In this document: in pieces, positions 37,090 through 46,228 of the stretch
How the letters are laid out: each line of letters opens with the position of its first letter
Position numbering within the stretch: position 1 is the stretch's first letter
Made by a program: the position numbers and the translations under genes
Notes under the pieces: model-generated
Databases searched by the model: none
What the model was told of the DNA's origin: nothing
The model's input: only the letters and a program-made list of their open reading frames with translations
Source: Pseudomonadota bacterium
GTDB lineage: Bacteria; Pseudomonadota; Gammaproteobacteria; Steroidobacterales; Steroidobacteraceae
Direction of reading: 5' to 3'
NCBI GenBank assembly: GCA_021822385.1
Contig: JAKARC010000010.1
Coordinates: 1 to 64,000 of the forward strand
Length of the DNA stretch: 64,000 bases

Positions 37090-38034
37090 ATGACAGCGAA
37101 GAGTCCGTATCCGCGCGACCTCATCGGCTATGGCCGGCACCCGCCCGCCCCCAAGTGGCCCGGCGACGCTCGAGTTGCCGTTCAATTCGTGTTGAATTAC
37201 GAGGAAGGCGCCGAGCGCTCTGTTCTCGACGGCGACCCGGGCTCGGAGACTTTTCTATCGGAAATCGCGAATGCCCAGTCCTATCCCATGCGGCACATGA
37301 GCATGGAGTCCCTCTATGAGTATGGGTCGCGCGCGGGAGTCTGGCGGGTGCTTGCGGCCTTTGCGCAACGGAAGCTGCCGCTGACGGTTTTCGCCGTCGC
37401 CACAGCGATTCGACGCAACCCGGAGCTCGCGGCAGCACTGCGTGAGCTCGGCCATGAAATCGCCTGTCATGGTCTGCGCTGGATCAGCTATCAGTCGTTG
37501 GACGAAGCTACTGAGCGCGCCCATATGGCCGAGGCGCTGGCAATACTCGCGGATGTGTTTGGGACCATGCCCTTGGGTTGGTACACGGGGCGCGACAGTC
37601 CGAATACCCGCCGACTGCTCGTAGAACATGGCGGACTACTCTATGATTCCGATTCCTATGCCGACGATCTGCCCTACTGGACACTCGTTCACACCAGCAC
37701 CGCCACGGTGCCTCACCTCGTGGTCCCATATACGCTCGATACCAACGACATGCGCTTTGCAACGGCACCCGGCTTCAACTCCGGAGATCAATTCTTTGCT
37801 TACCTTCGGTCCGCTTTTGACACGCTTTATCGCGAAGGCGATCCTGCCGGTCAGAATGCGCCCAAGATGCTGTCTGTTGGCCTTCACTGTCGCATCATCG
37901 GGCGCCCCGCGCGCATTGCCTTCCTCGAGCGTTTTCTGGATTATGTCTTGAATCACCGTTATGTCTGGATCTGTACTCGGGTGGAACTCGCGCGCCATTG
38001 GCTTGCCACCCATCCGTTTTCGCCGTCATCATGA
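37090..38034 (+). CDS. puuE: Allantoinase, polysaccharide-deacetylase-like (PuuE)
   Basis: Hydrolyses allantoin to allantoate without the metal site of classical allantoinases. The 314 residues match PuuE: YPRDLIGYGRHPPAPKWPGDARVAVQFV... opening (split here for length), NYEEGAERSVLDGD, MESLYEYGSRAGVWR, HEIACHGLRWISYQ and GWYTGRDSPNTRRLL. The fold is a NodB-like barrel. Its stop overlaps the allantoicase start by 4 bases (ATGA). First gene of puuE-alc-allA. Confidence 0.96.
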   Translation: MTAKSPYPRDLIGYGRHPPAPKWPGDARVAVQFVLNYEEGAERSVLDGDPGSETFLSEIANAQSYPMRHMSMESLYEYGSRAGVWRVLAAFAQRKLPLTVFAVATAIRRNPELAAALRELGHEIACHGLRWISYQSLDEATERAHMAEALAILADVFGTMPLGWYTGRDSPNTRRLLVEHGGLLYDSDSYADDLPYWTLVHTSTATVPHLVVPYTLDTNDMRFATAPGFNSGDQFFAYLRSAFDTLYREGDPAGQNAPKMLSVGLHCRIIGRPARIAFLERFLDYVLNHRYVWICTRVELARHWLATHPFSPSS

Positions 38035-39029
38035 ATACTGACCTCGATTTACGCACGCGCTACATCAACGTTGCCGATGAGCGCCTCGGCGCCGTTGCCC
38101 TCTGCGCCACCGACGAGTTCTTTGCCCCCAAGGAGCGAATGCTGCGGTCCACCGAGCCAATATGGCGCGAGGGGATATATGACGAGCACGGGAAATGGAT
38201 GGACGGGTGGGAAACACGCCGCCGCCGGGACCAAGCGCATGATTATTGCATCATACAGCTCGCCGCGCCGGCCACGCTCGCTGCCGTTGACATCGACACG
38301 CGCCATTTCACGGGGAATTACCCGCCACTGGCATCGGTGCAGGCATGCTGCGCCGACCGCGCTCCTGATGGCAACACGAACTGGTCGGTGTTGCTGCCGC
38401 CGACCGCACTTAGCGGCAATCAACACAACCTGTTCGCCCTGTCCTCCCCGGATGTCTGGACCCATCTGAAGCTCAACATTTTCCCCGACGGCGGGGTGGC
38501 GCGATTTCGGGCTTATGGCCGCATTGTGTTCGACTGGGCTGCGCCGGCCGCGGACTCAGCCCCGCTCGATTTGGCCGCCGCTCTGCATGGGGGCCGAGTC
38601 CTTGCCTGCAGCGATGAGCACTATGGATCGATGCACAACGTTCTCCTGCCCGGTCGTGCCGCGAGCATGGCTGATGGCTGGGAAACACGCCGGCGCCGCG
38701 CGCCTGGCTTCGACTGGCTCATCGTGCAGCTTGGACACAGCGGTCGCGTTCATCACATCGACATCGACACCGCTCATTTCAAGGGCAACTTCCCGCATCA
38801 GGTTTCCATTCAGGGCGTCCTGCTTCACGGCGCCTGCGATGCCCATGCGGTAATTCAATCAATGTATTGGAATTGCCTCCTGGAGCCGCACTTGCTGAGT
38901 GCAGACTGCGAACACCGCTTTGACTCTGCGCTGCACGAGTTGGGACCGATCTCCCACCTGCGGGTGAACATTCATCCCGACGGCGGCGTGAGCCGGATCA
39001 GGGTATTTGGTCATCCGGATGGGCCGTGA
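38031..39029 (+). CDS. alc: Allantoicase
   Basis: Hydrolyses allantoate to ureidoglycolate and urea. The 332-residue protein is two tandem jelly-roll repeats, visible as duplicated blocks: MDGWETRRRRDQAHDYCIIQL with DIDTRHFTGNYPP in the first half, and ADGWETRRRRAPGFDWLIVQL-like with DIDTAHFKGNFPH in the second. Each repeat ends in NIFPDGGVARFR or NIHPDGGVSRIR. The start MNTDLDLRTRY overlaps the puuE stop by 4 bases; the track ORF begins 11 codons earlier inside puuE. Confidence 0.96.
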   Translation: MNTDLDLRTRYINVADERLGAVALCATDEFFAPKERMLRSTEPIWREGIYDEHGKWMDGWETRRRRDQAHDYCIIQLAAPATLAAVDIDTRHFTGNYPPLASVQACCADRAPDGNTNWSVLLPPTALSGNQHNLFALSSPDVWTHLKLNIFPDGGVARFRAYGRIVFDWAAPAADSAPLDLAAALHGGRVLACSDEHYGSMHNVLLPGRAASMADGWETRRRRAPGFDWLIVQLGHSGRVHHIDIDTAHFKGNFPHQVSIQGVLLHGACDAHAVIQSMYWNCLLEPHLLSADCEHRFDSALHELGPISHLRVNIHPDGGVSRIRVFGHPDGP

Positions 39030-39033
39030 GGCA

Positions 39034-39540
39034 ATGAAAACCGGCATGTTGCTTGAAGCGGAGCCGTTGCGCGCGGCCGCATTCGCTCCGTTCGGTTACG
39101 TGATCGAGACGGCCGGCCATCGATCGCGGTCCATCAACCAGGGCACCTGCGAGCGCTTCGATGCTCTCGCGCCGGTCGACATCGTCCCAGATGGCGGCCG
39201 CCCAATGATCAGCATCTTCAGGGCGATGCCTCGTCCCCTGCCGCACATGGTGCGCATCCTGGAACGTCATCCTCTGTCGACTCAGGCATTCTACCCCCTC
39301 GATGGGCACCCGTTCCTGATCGTCGTTGCGTACGACAGCGGGCATGCTGTTCCCGGGCAGATACGGGCTTTCCGCGCAGCGGGTAACCAGGGCGTCAGCT
39401 ATCACCGCAACACGTGGCACCACGCGTTGCTTGCGATCGGCGCCGTGAGTCAATTCCTCGTCGTCGATCGCGATGGACCCGGAGCGAACTGCGATCAGCA
39501 CGAACTCGACACGACAGTTCTCGTCACAACGACGGCATGA
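39034..39540 (+). CDS. allA: Ureidoglycolate lyase
   Basis: Splits ureidoglycolate into glyoxylate and urea, closing the allantoin branch. The 168-residue cupin-like protein has EPLRAAAFAPFGYVIE, the INQGTCERF block, MVRILERHPLSTQAFYPLDG and VSYHRNTWHHALLAI, which are diagnostic. The start MKTGMLLEAEPL has a GTGAGG site and lies 4 bases after alc; the track start 9 codons upstream overlaps alc. It is convergent with uraD. Confidence 0.95.
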   Translation: MKTGMLLEAEPLRAAAFAPFGYVIETAGHRSRSINQGTCERFDALAPVDIVPDGGRPMISIFRAMPRPLPHMVRILERHPLSTQAFYPLDGHPFLIVVAYDSGHAVPGQIRAFRAAGNQGVSYHRNTWHHALLAIGAVSQFLVVDRDGPGANCDQHELDTTVLVTTTA

Positions 39541-39581
39541 TTACAGCCATCCGCGCGCGCCGCTGAGCATGGCAGCGAACG

Positions 39582-40088
39582 CTAGCCCACCAGCTCCGCC
39601 AGCCGCTGCGCGGCAATCATTCCGATCTCGGCGAGCGCGGTGCGCCGTTCAACTTCAGCGGCATTGTGTAGCCGACTCTGGCAGGTCGCGATTATGGAGC
39701 GCGGCTCATGCCCCCGGACAAATAGGATGAATGGAAAGCCAAACTTCTCGGCATACGCGCTATTGAGGCGGCGCAGTTCCGCGAACTCTTCGTCACTGCA
39801 GGCGTCAAGACCGGCGCGCTTCTGCTCTCGCGCCGAGGCTTTCGTCAACTGCGCCTTCCTGCGGCCAACGGCACCGAGCTGCGGATGTGCTCGAATCAGC
39901 GCCATCTGCTCAGCGAGAGAGGCGGCGGCGACGATCGCGAGCATTGTCTGCAGCAGGTGCTCGCGGGAGGCGAACGGTCGGGCCGGTGCGGTACGCTCGC
40001 CAACCCACGGCGAGTGCTCGAACACGCCCGCGAGAGCCGCTACGAATTCGCTGACCGGCATGCCATTGAGCGCCTCGAGCGTAATCAT
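39582..40088 (-). CDS. uraD: OHCU decarboxylase
   Basis: Decarboxylates 2-oxo-4-hydroxy-4-carboxy-5-ureidoimidazoline to S-allantoin. The 168-residue helical protein shows the family blocks VFEHSPWVGERTAPARPF (catalytic region), IRAHPQLGAVGRRKAQLT with the catalytic histidine, LNSAYAEKFGFPFILFVRG and HNAAEVERRTALAEIG. The start MITLEALNGMP overlaps the puuD stop by 4 bases (ATGA). Last gene of the six-gene urate operon. Confidence 0.95.
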   Translation of the reverse strand: MITLEALNGMPVSEFVAALAGVFEHSPWVGERTAPARPFASREHLLQTMLAIVAAASLAEQMALIRAHPQLGAVGRRKAQLTKASAREQKRAGLDACSDEEFAELRRLNSAYAEKFGFPFILFVRGHEPRSIIATCQSRLHNAAEVERRTALAEIGMIAAQRLAELVG

Positions 40089-41317
40089 TTTTTCCCTCGC
40101 TGCGTTATCCACGTCAATATCTCCGTCCGCTCCTGCTGCGTAAGGCCGGTAACATCGCCCGGGGGCATCGTGTCGCTCGCGAGCATTGCCTCAACCTCGG
40201 TCCGCCGTACACGCAGGTCATGCAGATTGGCGAACACTATCCCGAGGGGCGGCGAGGCGAAGCCGAATTTGGCTGACGGTGTCGCGCTGTGACACGGCGC
40301 GCAGCGCTTGTGCACGATCGCCATGATCGCGCTGCCCGTAGGGACCGGAGCCGACGCCATCCCGCGTGCGACGACCAGACGGTTCGCCGGCGCGAGCGCG
40401 ACGATGAGGCACACCAGTGTCACTGCCGCGAACGCCGCCGGCAGCGCGGCCTTCAGCCCGTGGCGCCCCTCGGGCTTGTGGCGCGCAACGAACCAGCCGC
40501 GAATGCAGGCGCCGGCAAAGCTCATGGCCAAAAGAACCAGCCAGTTCGCGCGTGCCCCATACGTCATTGCAAAATGACCGCTGATCATCACGAACAGTAC
40601 TGGAAGCGTGAAATAGGTATTGTGGCGGGAGCGCTGCTTGCCCCTGAGACCCGGCTGCGGATCAACCTCGCGACCCTCTTGCTTGGCGCGCACGAGTTCG
40701 CGTTGTCCCGGGATGATCACGAACAGAACGTTCGCTACCATGATGGTGCCGAGTGATGCACCAAACACCATGAACGCGCCCCGGCCACTGAACACGTGGC
40801 ACAGACCCCAGGCGTCCACCACGCTCATGAGCGCGATGGCCACGGCAAGCCATTTCGGCTTTCTGCCGAGCGCGGACCGACACAGGCCATCGTAAACGAC
40901 CCAATTCGCGACAATGACCCCCAGGGCAATGCCGATCGCGGCAAACTTCGAGAGCGCCATGACCGCCGGATCGATCAGATAGATGTTCGCCTCGCGGAAG
41001 TACAGCAAGCACAGCAGCGCGAATCCGGAAATCCAGGTCGTGTACGCTTCCCAGTAGAACCAGTGCAGTGTCGGCGGCAACCTCTCGGGAGCTACCCGGT
41101 ACTTGCGCGAGCGATAAAATCCACCGCCATGCACGGCCCACAATTCACCGGCGACTCCAGCATCGAGAGGCTCAGGACCACTCGCAGGCTCAAGATGGTC
41201 ATCGAGCCATACGAAATAGAATGATGCGCCGATCCAGGCGATTCCAGCGATGACGTGCAGCCACAAAACCAGCAGCTCACACCATTCGAAAAGATAGTTC
41301 GATAGATAGTCGGTCAC
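40085..41317 (-). CDS. puuD: Membrane urate hydroxylase with C-terminal cytochrome c domain (PuuD)
   Basis: Oxidises urate to 5-hydroxyisourate. The N-terminal part (about residues 1-300) has eight or so hydrophobic helices with the family blocks LVLWLHVIAGIAWIGASFYF, LWAVHGGGFYRSRKY and LHWFYWEAYTTWISG. The C-terminus carries a c-type haem motif CAPCH at residues 339-343 and the distal methionine region ASDTMPPGD. Electrons should therefore go to the respiratory chain rather than directly to oxygen as in cofactor-free uricase. It overlaps both neighbours by 4 bases. Confidence 0.95.
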   Translation of the reverse strand: MTDYLSNYLFEWCELLVLWLHVIAGIAWIGASFYFVWLDDHLEPASGPEPLDAGVAGELWAVHGGGFYRSRKYRVAPERLPPTLHWFYWEAYTTWISGFALLCLLYFREANIYLIDPAVMALSKFAAIGIALGVIVANWVVYDGLCRSALGRKPKWLAVAIALMSVVDAWGLCHVFSGRGAFMVFGASLGTIMVANVLFVIIPGQRELVRAKQEGREVDPQPGLRGKQRSRHNTYFTLPVLFVMISGHFAMTYGARANWLVLLAMSFAGACIRGWFVARHKPEGRHGLKAALPAAFAAVTLVCLIVALAPANRLVVARGMASAPVPTGSAIMAIVHKRCAPCHSATPSAKFGFASPPLGIVFANLHDLRVRRTEVEAMLASDTMPPGDVTGLTQQERTEILTWITQRGKK

Positions 41318-42390
41318 GATGCCACTTTCACTCCATCATGTGCACACGAAGCGCAGGTGTCCTGCACACAGGCATCGCTCCCCGCCGCGCCACCGGCGCT
41401 CGCCGGCGCAGACGCGCTTGAGACCTCCTGCATGATCTGAGCGGCCACCGCCAGTGCGATGGTTGCAGGCCACTTACCCTGAATCCCCTCAATTCCGATC
41501 GGACAAACAAGACGCGCCACCAGGTCGGCATCCACACCCAGGCGACGCAGGCGTGACCGAAAGCGCGCCGACTTGCTCCTTGAACCAATGAGACCCAGCC
41601 AGGCGAAGTCACCGCGCCGCAGAGCTGCCTGGCACAACTCAAAATCCAGCTGATGACTGTGCGTCATGACGAGGAAGTACGCGCCCCCCGGCGCCTGCGC
41701 AACACTGCCTACCGGATCCGGCTCCTGGCGAACGCCCGCAACGTCTCGCAGCTCCGGCCTGGAATCGATCCACGTCAAACGTACGGGCAGATCGCTCAGA
41801 ATCCTGGCGACCGCCCGTCCCACATGCCCCGCTCCATAGAGCCAGATGGCGGAAGCTTGGCGGTCAAGCCGCTCACGAAATATCAGCCGACCCGAACAAT
41901 CGGATTGCACTGCCGTTGGCGCATCCACCCCCGGCTGCCCGTATTCACCTGCCACGCGCACGAGGCGGCGCTCCACATGACCCCGATTCAGGATACTCTC
42001 GAATACGACGGGGCCATTCGCGGCCGCGGCCGACGCCGCACGCAACAGATCGAGGTCCGCGCGCGTGAACCGCTCTAGCCACATGGACACGACTCCACCG
42101 CAGCACTGCCCCAAGTCGGTCCCAAGAACCGACGTATGAAGCCGCGCCGCGATGTTCCTGTCGCCGAGCAATGCGCGCGCCGCCGCGACAGCTTCCCATT
42201 CCAGTCGTCCGCCGCCGACGGTCCCGACGCAAAGCGTCTCCCCGATGAGCATGAACGCGCCGCTTTCGCGCGGGGTCGAGCCGCGAGTACCGGCAATGAC
42301 GGCGCGTACCAGCGCGGATTCGTGCGGCAGCAGCTCGATCAGTGCTGCCAGCCAATCTCTAGGCAACTGGCTCGCGTGCCCGCCGCTCAT
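41314..42390 (-). CDS. xdhC: Xanthine dehydrogenase accessory protein XdhC
   Basis: Binds molybdenum cofactor, helps sulfurate it and inserts it in XdhB. The 358-residue protein has an N-terminal domain with IAGTRGSTPRESGAFML, VGTVGGGRLEWEAV and GTDLGQCCGGVV, and a C-terminal Rossmann domain with IWLYGAGHVGRAVARIL and LGLIGSRSKSARF. The cysteine-rich tail (DACVQDTCASCAHD) is unusual and could bind metal. The start MSGGHASQLPRDWL was chosen over the longer ORF, which overlaps xdhB. The stop overlaps puuD. Confidence 0.93.
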   Translation of the reverse strand: MSGGHASQLPRDWLAALIELLPHESALVRAVIAGTRGSTPRESGAFMLIGETLCVGTVGGGRLEWEAVAAARALLGDRNIAARLHTSVLGTDLGQCCGGVVSMWLERFTRADLDLLRAASAAAANGPVVFESILNRGHVERRLVRVAGEYGQPGVDAPTAVQSDCSGRLIFRERLDRQASAIWLYGAGHVGRAVARILSDLPVRLTWIDSRPELRDVAGVRQEPDPVGSVAQAPGGAYFLVMTHSHQLDFELCQAALRRGDFAWLGLIGSRSKSARFRSRLRRLGVDADLVARLVCPIGIEGIQGKWPATIALAVAAQIMQEVSSASAPASAGGAAGSDACVQDTCASCAHDGVKVAS

Positions 42391-42400
42391 GGTGCGGCGC

Positions 42401-44719
42401 TCACATATCCGCCTCGGCCATCCTCTGGGGCTCCACGCAAGACGCCGCATCCGCTGCAAGCGCCTCCACTGCACGCAGCACCGCTTCCGGAGTTGCGGGC
42501 GCGGTAAGGTTGACGGGTCTGCCGCTGCGCCCGCAGCTCGCTACGGCGTCGCCAATGGCAAGCAACGCGGAAATCGACAGCATCAGCGGCGGCTCGCCGA
42601 CCGCCTTGGAGCGGTAGATTGTGTCCTCTCGATTCGGCTGGCCCTCAAGCAACTCCACTCTGAAGCGTCGCGGCCAATCCCGTGCGGTGGGTATCTTGTA
42701 TGTCGAGGGCGCATGCGTTCGCAACTCTCCCGCGGAATTCCACCACAATTCCTCCGACGTCAGCCATCCCACGCCCTGCAGATACCCGCCCTCGATCTGC
42801 CCGAGGTCTATCGCGGGATTCAACGACGTGCCCGCGTCGTGCAGGATGTCCACTTGCAGCAGCTGCGTCTCGCCGGTAAGCACATCGACCGCAACTTCGC
42901 TGACTGCAGCGCCATAGGCGAAATAGAGAAACGGTCGCCCCTGCCACGACTTCCTGTCCCAGCCGATTTTCGGCGTGCGGTAATAACCGGTCGAGGAAAG
43001 AGAAATTCGTGCGGCATTCGCCAGCTGCACGACTTCGGCAAACGTGAAGCATTTCTGCCCGGCGAACACACGCCCATCCCGAAAGGTTACCGTCGATATG
43101 TCAACCCCGCAGGTCTCGGCTGCGACCCGGGCCAGCCTCGCTCGAATGGCCTGCGCAGCGGCCTGTGCCGCCTTTCCATTGAGGTCCGTAGACGATGAGG
43201 CCGCACTGGCCGAGGTATTGGGAACCTTGGCGGTATCCGCCGCCGACACGCGCACAGCCGCAAGAGGCACGCCTAGCTCGTGCGCGACGATCTGCGCCAC
43301 CTTCGTGTACAAGCCCTGTCCCATTTCGGTGCCGCCGTGATTCAACAGCACGGTGCCATCCGTATAGACATGCACGAGCGCTCCGGCCCTGTTCCACATG
43401 GTGGCGGTGAAGGCAATGCCGAACTTCACCGGCGTGAGCGCAATACCCCGCTTGATGATCCGATGCTGTTTATTCCATTGTGCAATTTGCGCGCGCCGCT
43501 CGTAATACAAGCTGCTCTTCGCCAGCCGCGCCACCAATTTCCGAATAATGTTGTCCGCAACGATTTGGCCATAATGAGTAATGTTTCGCGACCTCGCTCC
43601 ATAAAAATTCCGCTGCCTCACTTCCAGCGGATCGAGATCGAGGGTGCGCGCGATGGCATCGATGATCTGCTCAATCACCACCATTCCCTGGGGACCACCA
43701 AATCCCCGGAACGCTGTGTTCGAAACCGTGTTTGTCCTGCAGCGATAGGAGATGATCGAGACGTTTTCCAGGAAGTATGTGTTGTCGATGTGCAGCATCG
43801 CGCGATCGTTGACCGGCCCGGACAGATCGGCGGAATATCCACACCGCGAGGCCAAGACCACGGTTAGGCCCAGAATTCTCCCCGTCGCGTCAAAACCCAC
43901 CTCGTAGTCCGCGAGGAAGTCATGGCGTTTGCCGGTCATCAGCATGTCCGTATCCCGATCAAGCCGCAGCTTCACCGGGCGCCCCGCTTTATGGGCCAAC
44001 ACCGCCGCTGCGGCCGCGATCAGCGCCGGTTGCGTCTCCTTGCCGCCAAAGCCACCGCCCATGCGCCGGCATTGCACGACAATCTGGTTTGCGTGTTTCG
44101 CGAGCGCGCGGGCAACGACCTGCTGTACCTCCGCTGGGTGCTGAGTCGAGCTGATCAGCAGCATGCCGCCGTCCTCTTGCGGCATTGCGATTGCAATCTG
44201 ACCCTCGAGGTAAAAATGATCCTGCCCACCCATCTCGACCGTACCCCGCAGCCGAAACGGCGAGCGCGCCAATACCTCCTGTGGCCGTCCGCGCTCGAGA
44301 CGTTCCGTGGGTACTACCATCGACTGCGCGGCAAGTGCAGCGCGAATATCGAGAATTGCCGGCAGTGGTTCGTACTCGACACGTGCACGGCTTGCCGCCT
44401 TGCGCGCTGCCGCATAGCTGGTCGCGGCAACTGCAAACAGCGGCGCACCCGCGTACTGCACTACGCCGGGGGCAAAAATCGGATCATCGTGCAGGATGCT
44501 GCCATAGTTGTTCTCTCCCGGAATGTCGCCCGCAGTGGCCACCGCAACGACGCCGGGCGCAGCAAGCACCGCGGCGGTATCCAGTGCACGAATGCGTCCA
44601 TGCGCAATCGTACTCAGGCCGAATGCCCCATGCAGCGCCTTCGCCGCGAGCGATACGTCGTCCGCATACAGGGCCCGACCGCTGACATGCAAATGCGCGC
44701 TTTCATGCCGCCAGTTCAT
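42401..44719 (-). CDS. xdhB: Xanthine dehydrogenase, molybdopterin-binding subunit
   Basis: The catalytic subunit (772 residues) that hydroxylates hypoxanthine and xanthine to urate. It has HESAHLHVSGRALYADDV at the start, the molybdopterin blocks RMGGGFGGKETQ, AFRGFGGPQGM and HGGTEMGQGLYTKV, and near the end VGEPPLMLS, which holds the catalytic glutamate. The order of the subunit genes (A then B then C) is the normal bacterial arrangement. It overlaps the xdhA stop by 4 bases (ATGA). Confidence 0.97.
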   Translation of the reverse strand: MNWRHESAHLHVSGRALYADDVSLAAKALHGAFGLSTIAHGRIRALDTAAVLAAPGVVAVATAGDIPGENNYGSILHDDPIFAPGVVQYAGAPLFAVAATSYAAARKAASRARVEYEPLPAILDIRAALAAQSMVVPTERLERGRPQEVLARSPFRLRGTVEMGGQDHFYLEGQIAIAMPQEDGGMLLISSTQHPAEVQQVVARALAKHANQIVVQCRRMGGGFGGKETQPALIAAAAAVLAHKAGRPVKLRLDRDTDMLMTGKRHDFLADYEVGFDATGRILGLTVVLASRCGYSADLSGPVNDRAMLHIDNTYFLENVSIISYRCRTNTVSNTAFRGFGGPQGMVVIEQIIDAIARTLDLDPLEVRQRNFYGARSRNITHYGQIVADNIIRKLVARLAKSSLYYERRAQIAQWNKQHRIIKRGIALTPVKFGIAFTATMWNRAGALVHVYTDGTVLLNHGGTEMGQGLYTKVAQIVAHELGVPLAAVRVSAADTAKVPNTSASAASSSTDLNGKAAQAAAQAIRARLARVAAETCGVDISTVTFRDGRVFAGQKCFTFAEVVQLANAARISLSSTGYYRTPKIGWDRKSWQGRPFLYFAYGAAVSEVAVDVLTGETQLLQVDILHDAGTSLNPAIDLGQIEGGYLQGVGWLTSEELWWNSAGELRTHAPSTYKIPTARDWPRRFRVELLEGQPNREDTIYRSKAVGEPPLMLSISALLAIGDAVASCGRSGRPVNLTAPATPEAVLRAVEALAADAASCVEPQRMAEADM

Positions 44720-46227
44720 TCGCGCCCCTCAGCGGCCACGACGTCGGCAACGCGTGCAGGTTCGCGCGGTTCGCTGTACTCGAGGTAGCAACGCCGCAAC
44801 AGATTGCCGGCCACACGCAAACGATAGGCACTGCTTGCCCGCATGTCCGTCATTGGCGTGAAGTCATCGGCGAGCCGCGCTGCCGCCGCATCGATTGCCG
44901 CTTCGTTCCACGGCCCGCCGAGCAGCGCTCTCTCGGCGGCGGGAGCCCGGGCTGCCACCTCCGCCATGCCGCCGAAGGCGAGCCTGATCTCTGCAACTTG
45001 TCCGCATTCGATCCGCACAGCGAAAGCTGCCGCGATAGCTGAAATATCCTGATCGAAACGCTTGGATACCTTATATGCGGAAAACCACAGCCCGGCGCTC
45101 GGCAGAGGTATGCGCACCGACACTATGAACTCGGCAGATGCCAGTGCCTTGCGTTGATAGCCGAGATACAGCCGCTCGAGCGGCAGGTATCGCGTCGCCG
45201 CTCCACACCGCAACTCGACCTGCGCAGCAAGCGCGATAAGCACAGGGATGCTGTCACCGATGGGCGAGCCGTTGGCGATATTTCCGCAGAGCGTGCCCGA
45301 ATTGCGTACCGGCGGAGAGCCGAATCGCTGCGCCATTTCCCCGAGTCGCGGATATAAGCGTACGAGGGCCTCCCAGGCTTCCGCCAGGGGGACCGCCGCT
45401 CCCACCCGCAATCCATCTGGCTCGTGGCGGATGGTCTTGAGTTCGGAAACACTGCCGATATAGACCATGGGCGGCAAGTCGCGCAACTGCTTCGTCACCC
45501 ATAAGCCGATATCAGTTCCGCCCGCGAGCACCACCGAGCTTGGATCGGTCTCGAGTGCGCGCGCAACTTCATCGATGGTCAGCGGCGCATAGAAGCCGGG
45601 CAAGTGGAGGGACTCCGTTCTGTGGATCGCCTCGAGCAGCGTACGGCTGTCTGCCGTTGCGGCCGATGCACGCGACCAGCGCCGCGGCTGCGGATACGAG
45701 CCCATCTGCACGCCGGCTTCGATGATGGGACGGTACCCGGTACACCGGCACAGGTTGCCCGACAGCGCTTCGACAACGCGGTCGCGCGAGGGTGTTGCGT
45801 CGCGCAAATACAAGGCAAACAGCGACATCACGAATCCCGGTGTGCAGAATCCACACTGCGAGCCGTGATGATCTACCATTGCCTGTTGCACCGGATGCAA
45901 TGTGCCGTCGGGACCCGACAGGCTCTCCACGGTCACCAGCTCCTGCCCATCAATCGTGGGCAGGAAACGGATGCAGGAATTGACGGCACGATAGTTGACG
46001 CCACTGCCGTTCGGCGCACGCTCCCCTATTACAACGGTACATGCGCCGCAATCCCCTTCGGCACAGCCTTCCTTTGTTCCCGTACGGTGAGCGACTTCGC
46101 GCAGATATTCGAGCACTGTCATTGTCGGCGGACAGTTCTCGACGCGGACGATTTCACCGTCCAGAAGAAAACAGACCTCCCTCCGTGCCGCCGTGTGCCT
46201 CAGTTTCAATTGCGGCGCGTCGAGCAC
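44716..46227 (-). CDS. xdhA: Xanthine dehydrogenase, iron-sulfur and FAD subunit
   Basis: Electron-transfer subunit of about 503 residues. The first 2Fe-2S cluster is in CAEGDCGACTVVIG and the second in CGFCTPGFVMS and CRCTGYRP. The FAD domain follows (VLAGGTDIGLWVTKQLRD, SPPVRNSGTLCGNIANGSPIGDS). The track ORF starts at 46305 inside uraH. A GTG at 46227 with GAGGGGG directly upstream and one base after the uraH stop is the better start, which would also couple translation to uraH. Confidence 0.94.
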   Translation of the reverse strand: MLDAPQLKLRHTAARREVCFLLDGEIVRVENCPPTMTVLEYLREVAHRTGTKEGCAEGDCGACTVVIGERAPNGSGVNYRAVNSCIRFLPTIDGQELVTVESLSGPDGTLHPVQQAMVDHHGSQCGFCTPGFVMSLFALYLRDATPSRDRVVEALSGNLCRCTGYRPIIEAGVQMGSYPQPRRWSRASAATADSRTLLEAIHRTESLHLPGFYAPLTIDEVARALETDPSSVVLAGGTDIGLWVTKQLRDLPPMVYIGSVSELKTIRHEPDGLRVGAAVPLAEAWEALVRLYPRLGEMAQRFGSPPVRNSGTLCGNIANGSPIGDSIPVLIALAAQVELRCGAATRYLPLERLYLGYQRKALASAEFIVSVRIPLPSAGLWFSAYKVSKRFDQDISAIAAAFAVRIECGQVAEIRLAFGGMAEVAARAPAAERALLGGPWNEAAIDAAAARLADDFTPMTDMRASSAYRLRVAGNLLRRCYLEYSEPREPARVADVVAAEGRE

Positions 46228-46228
46228 G

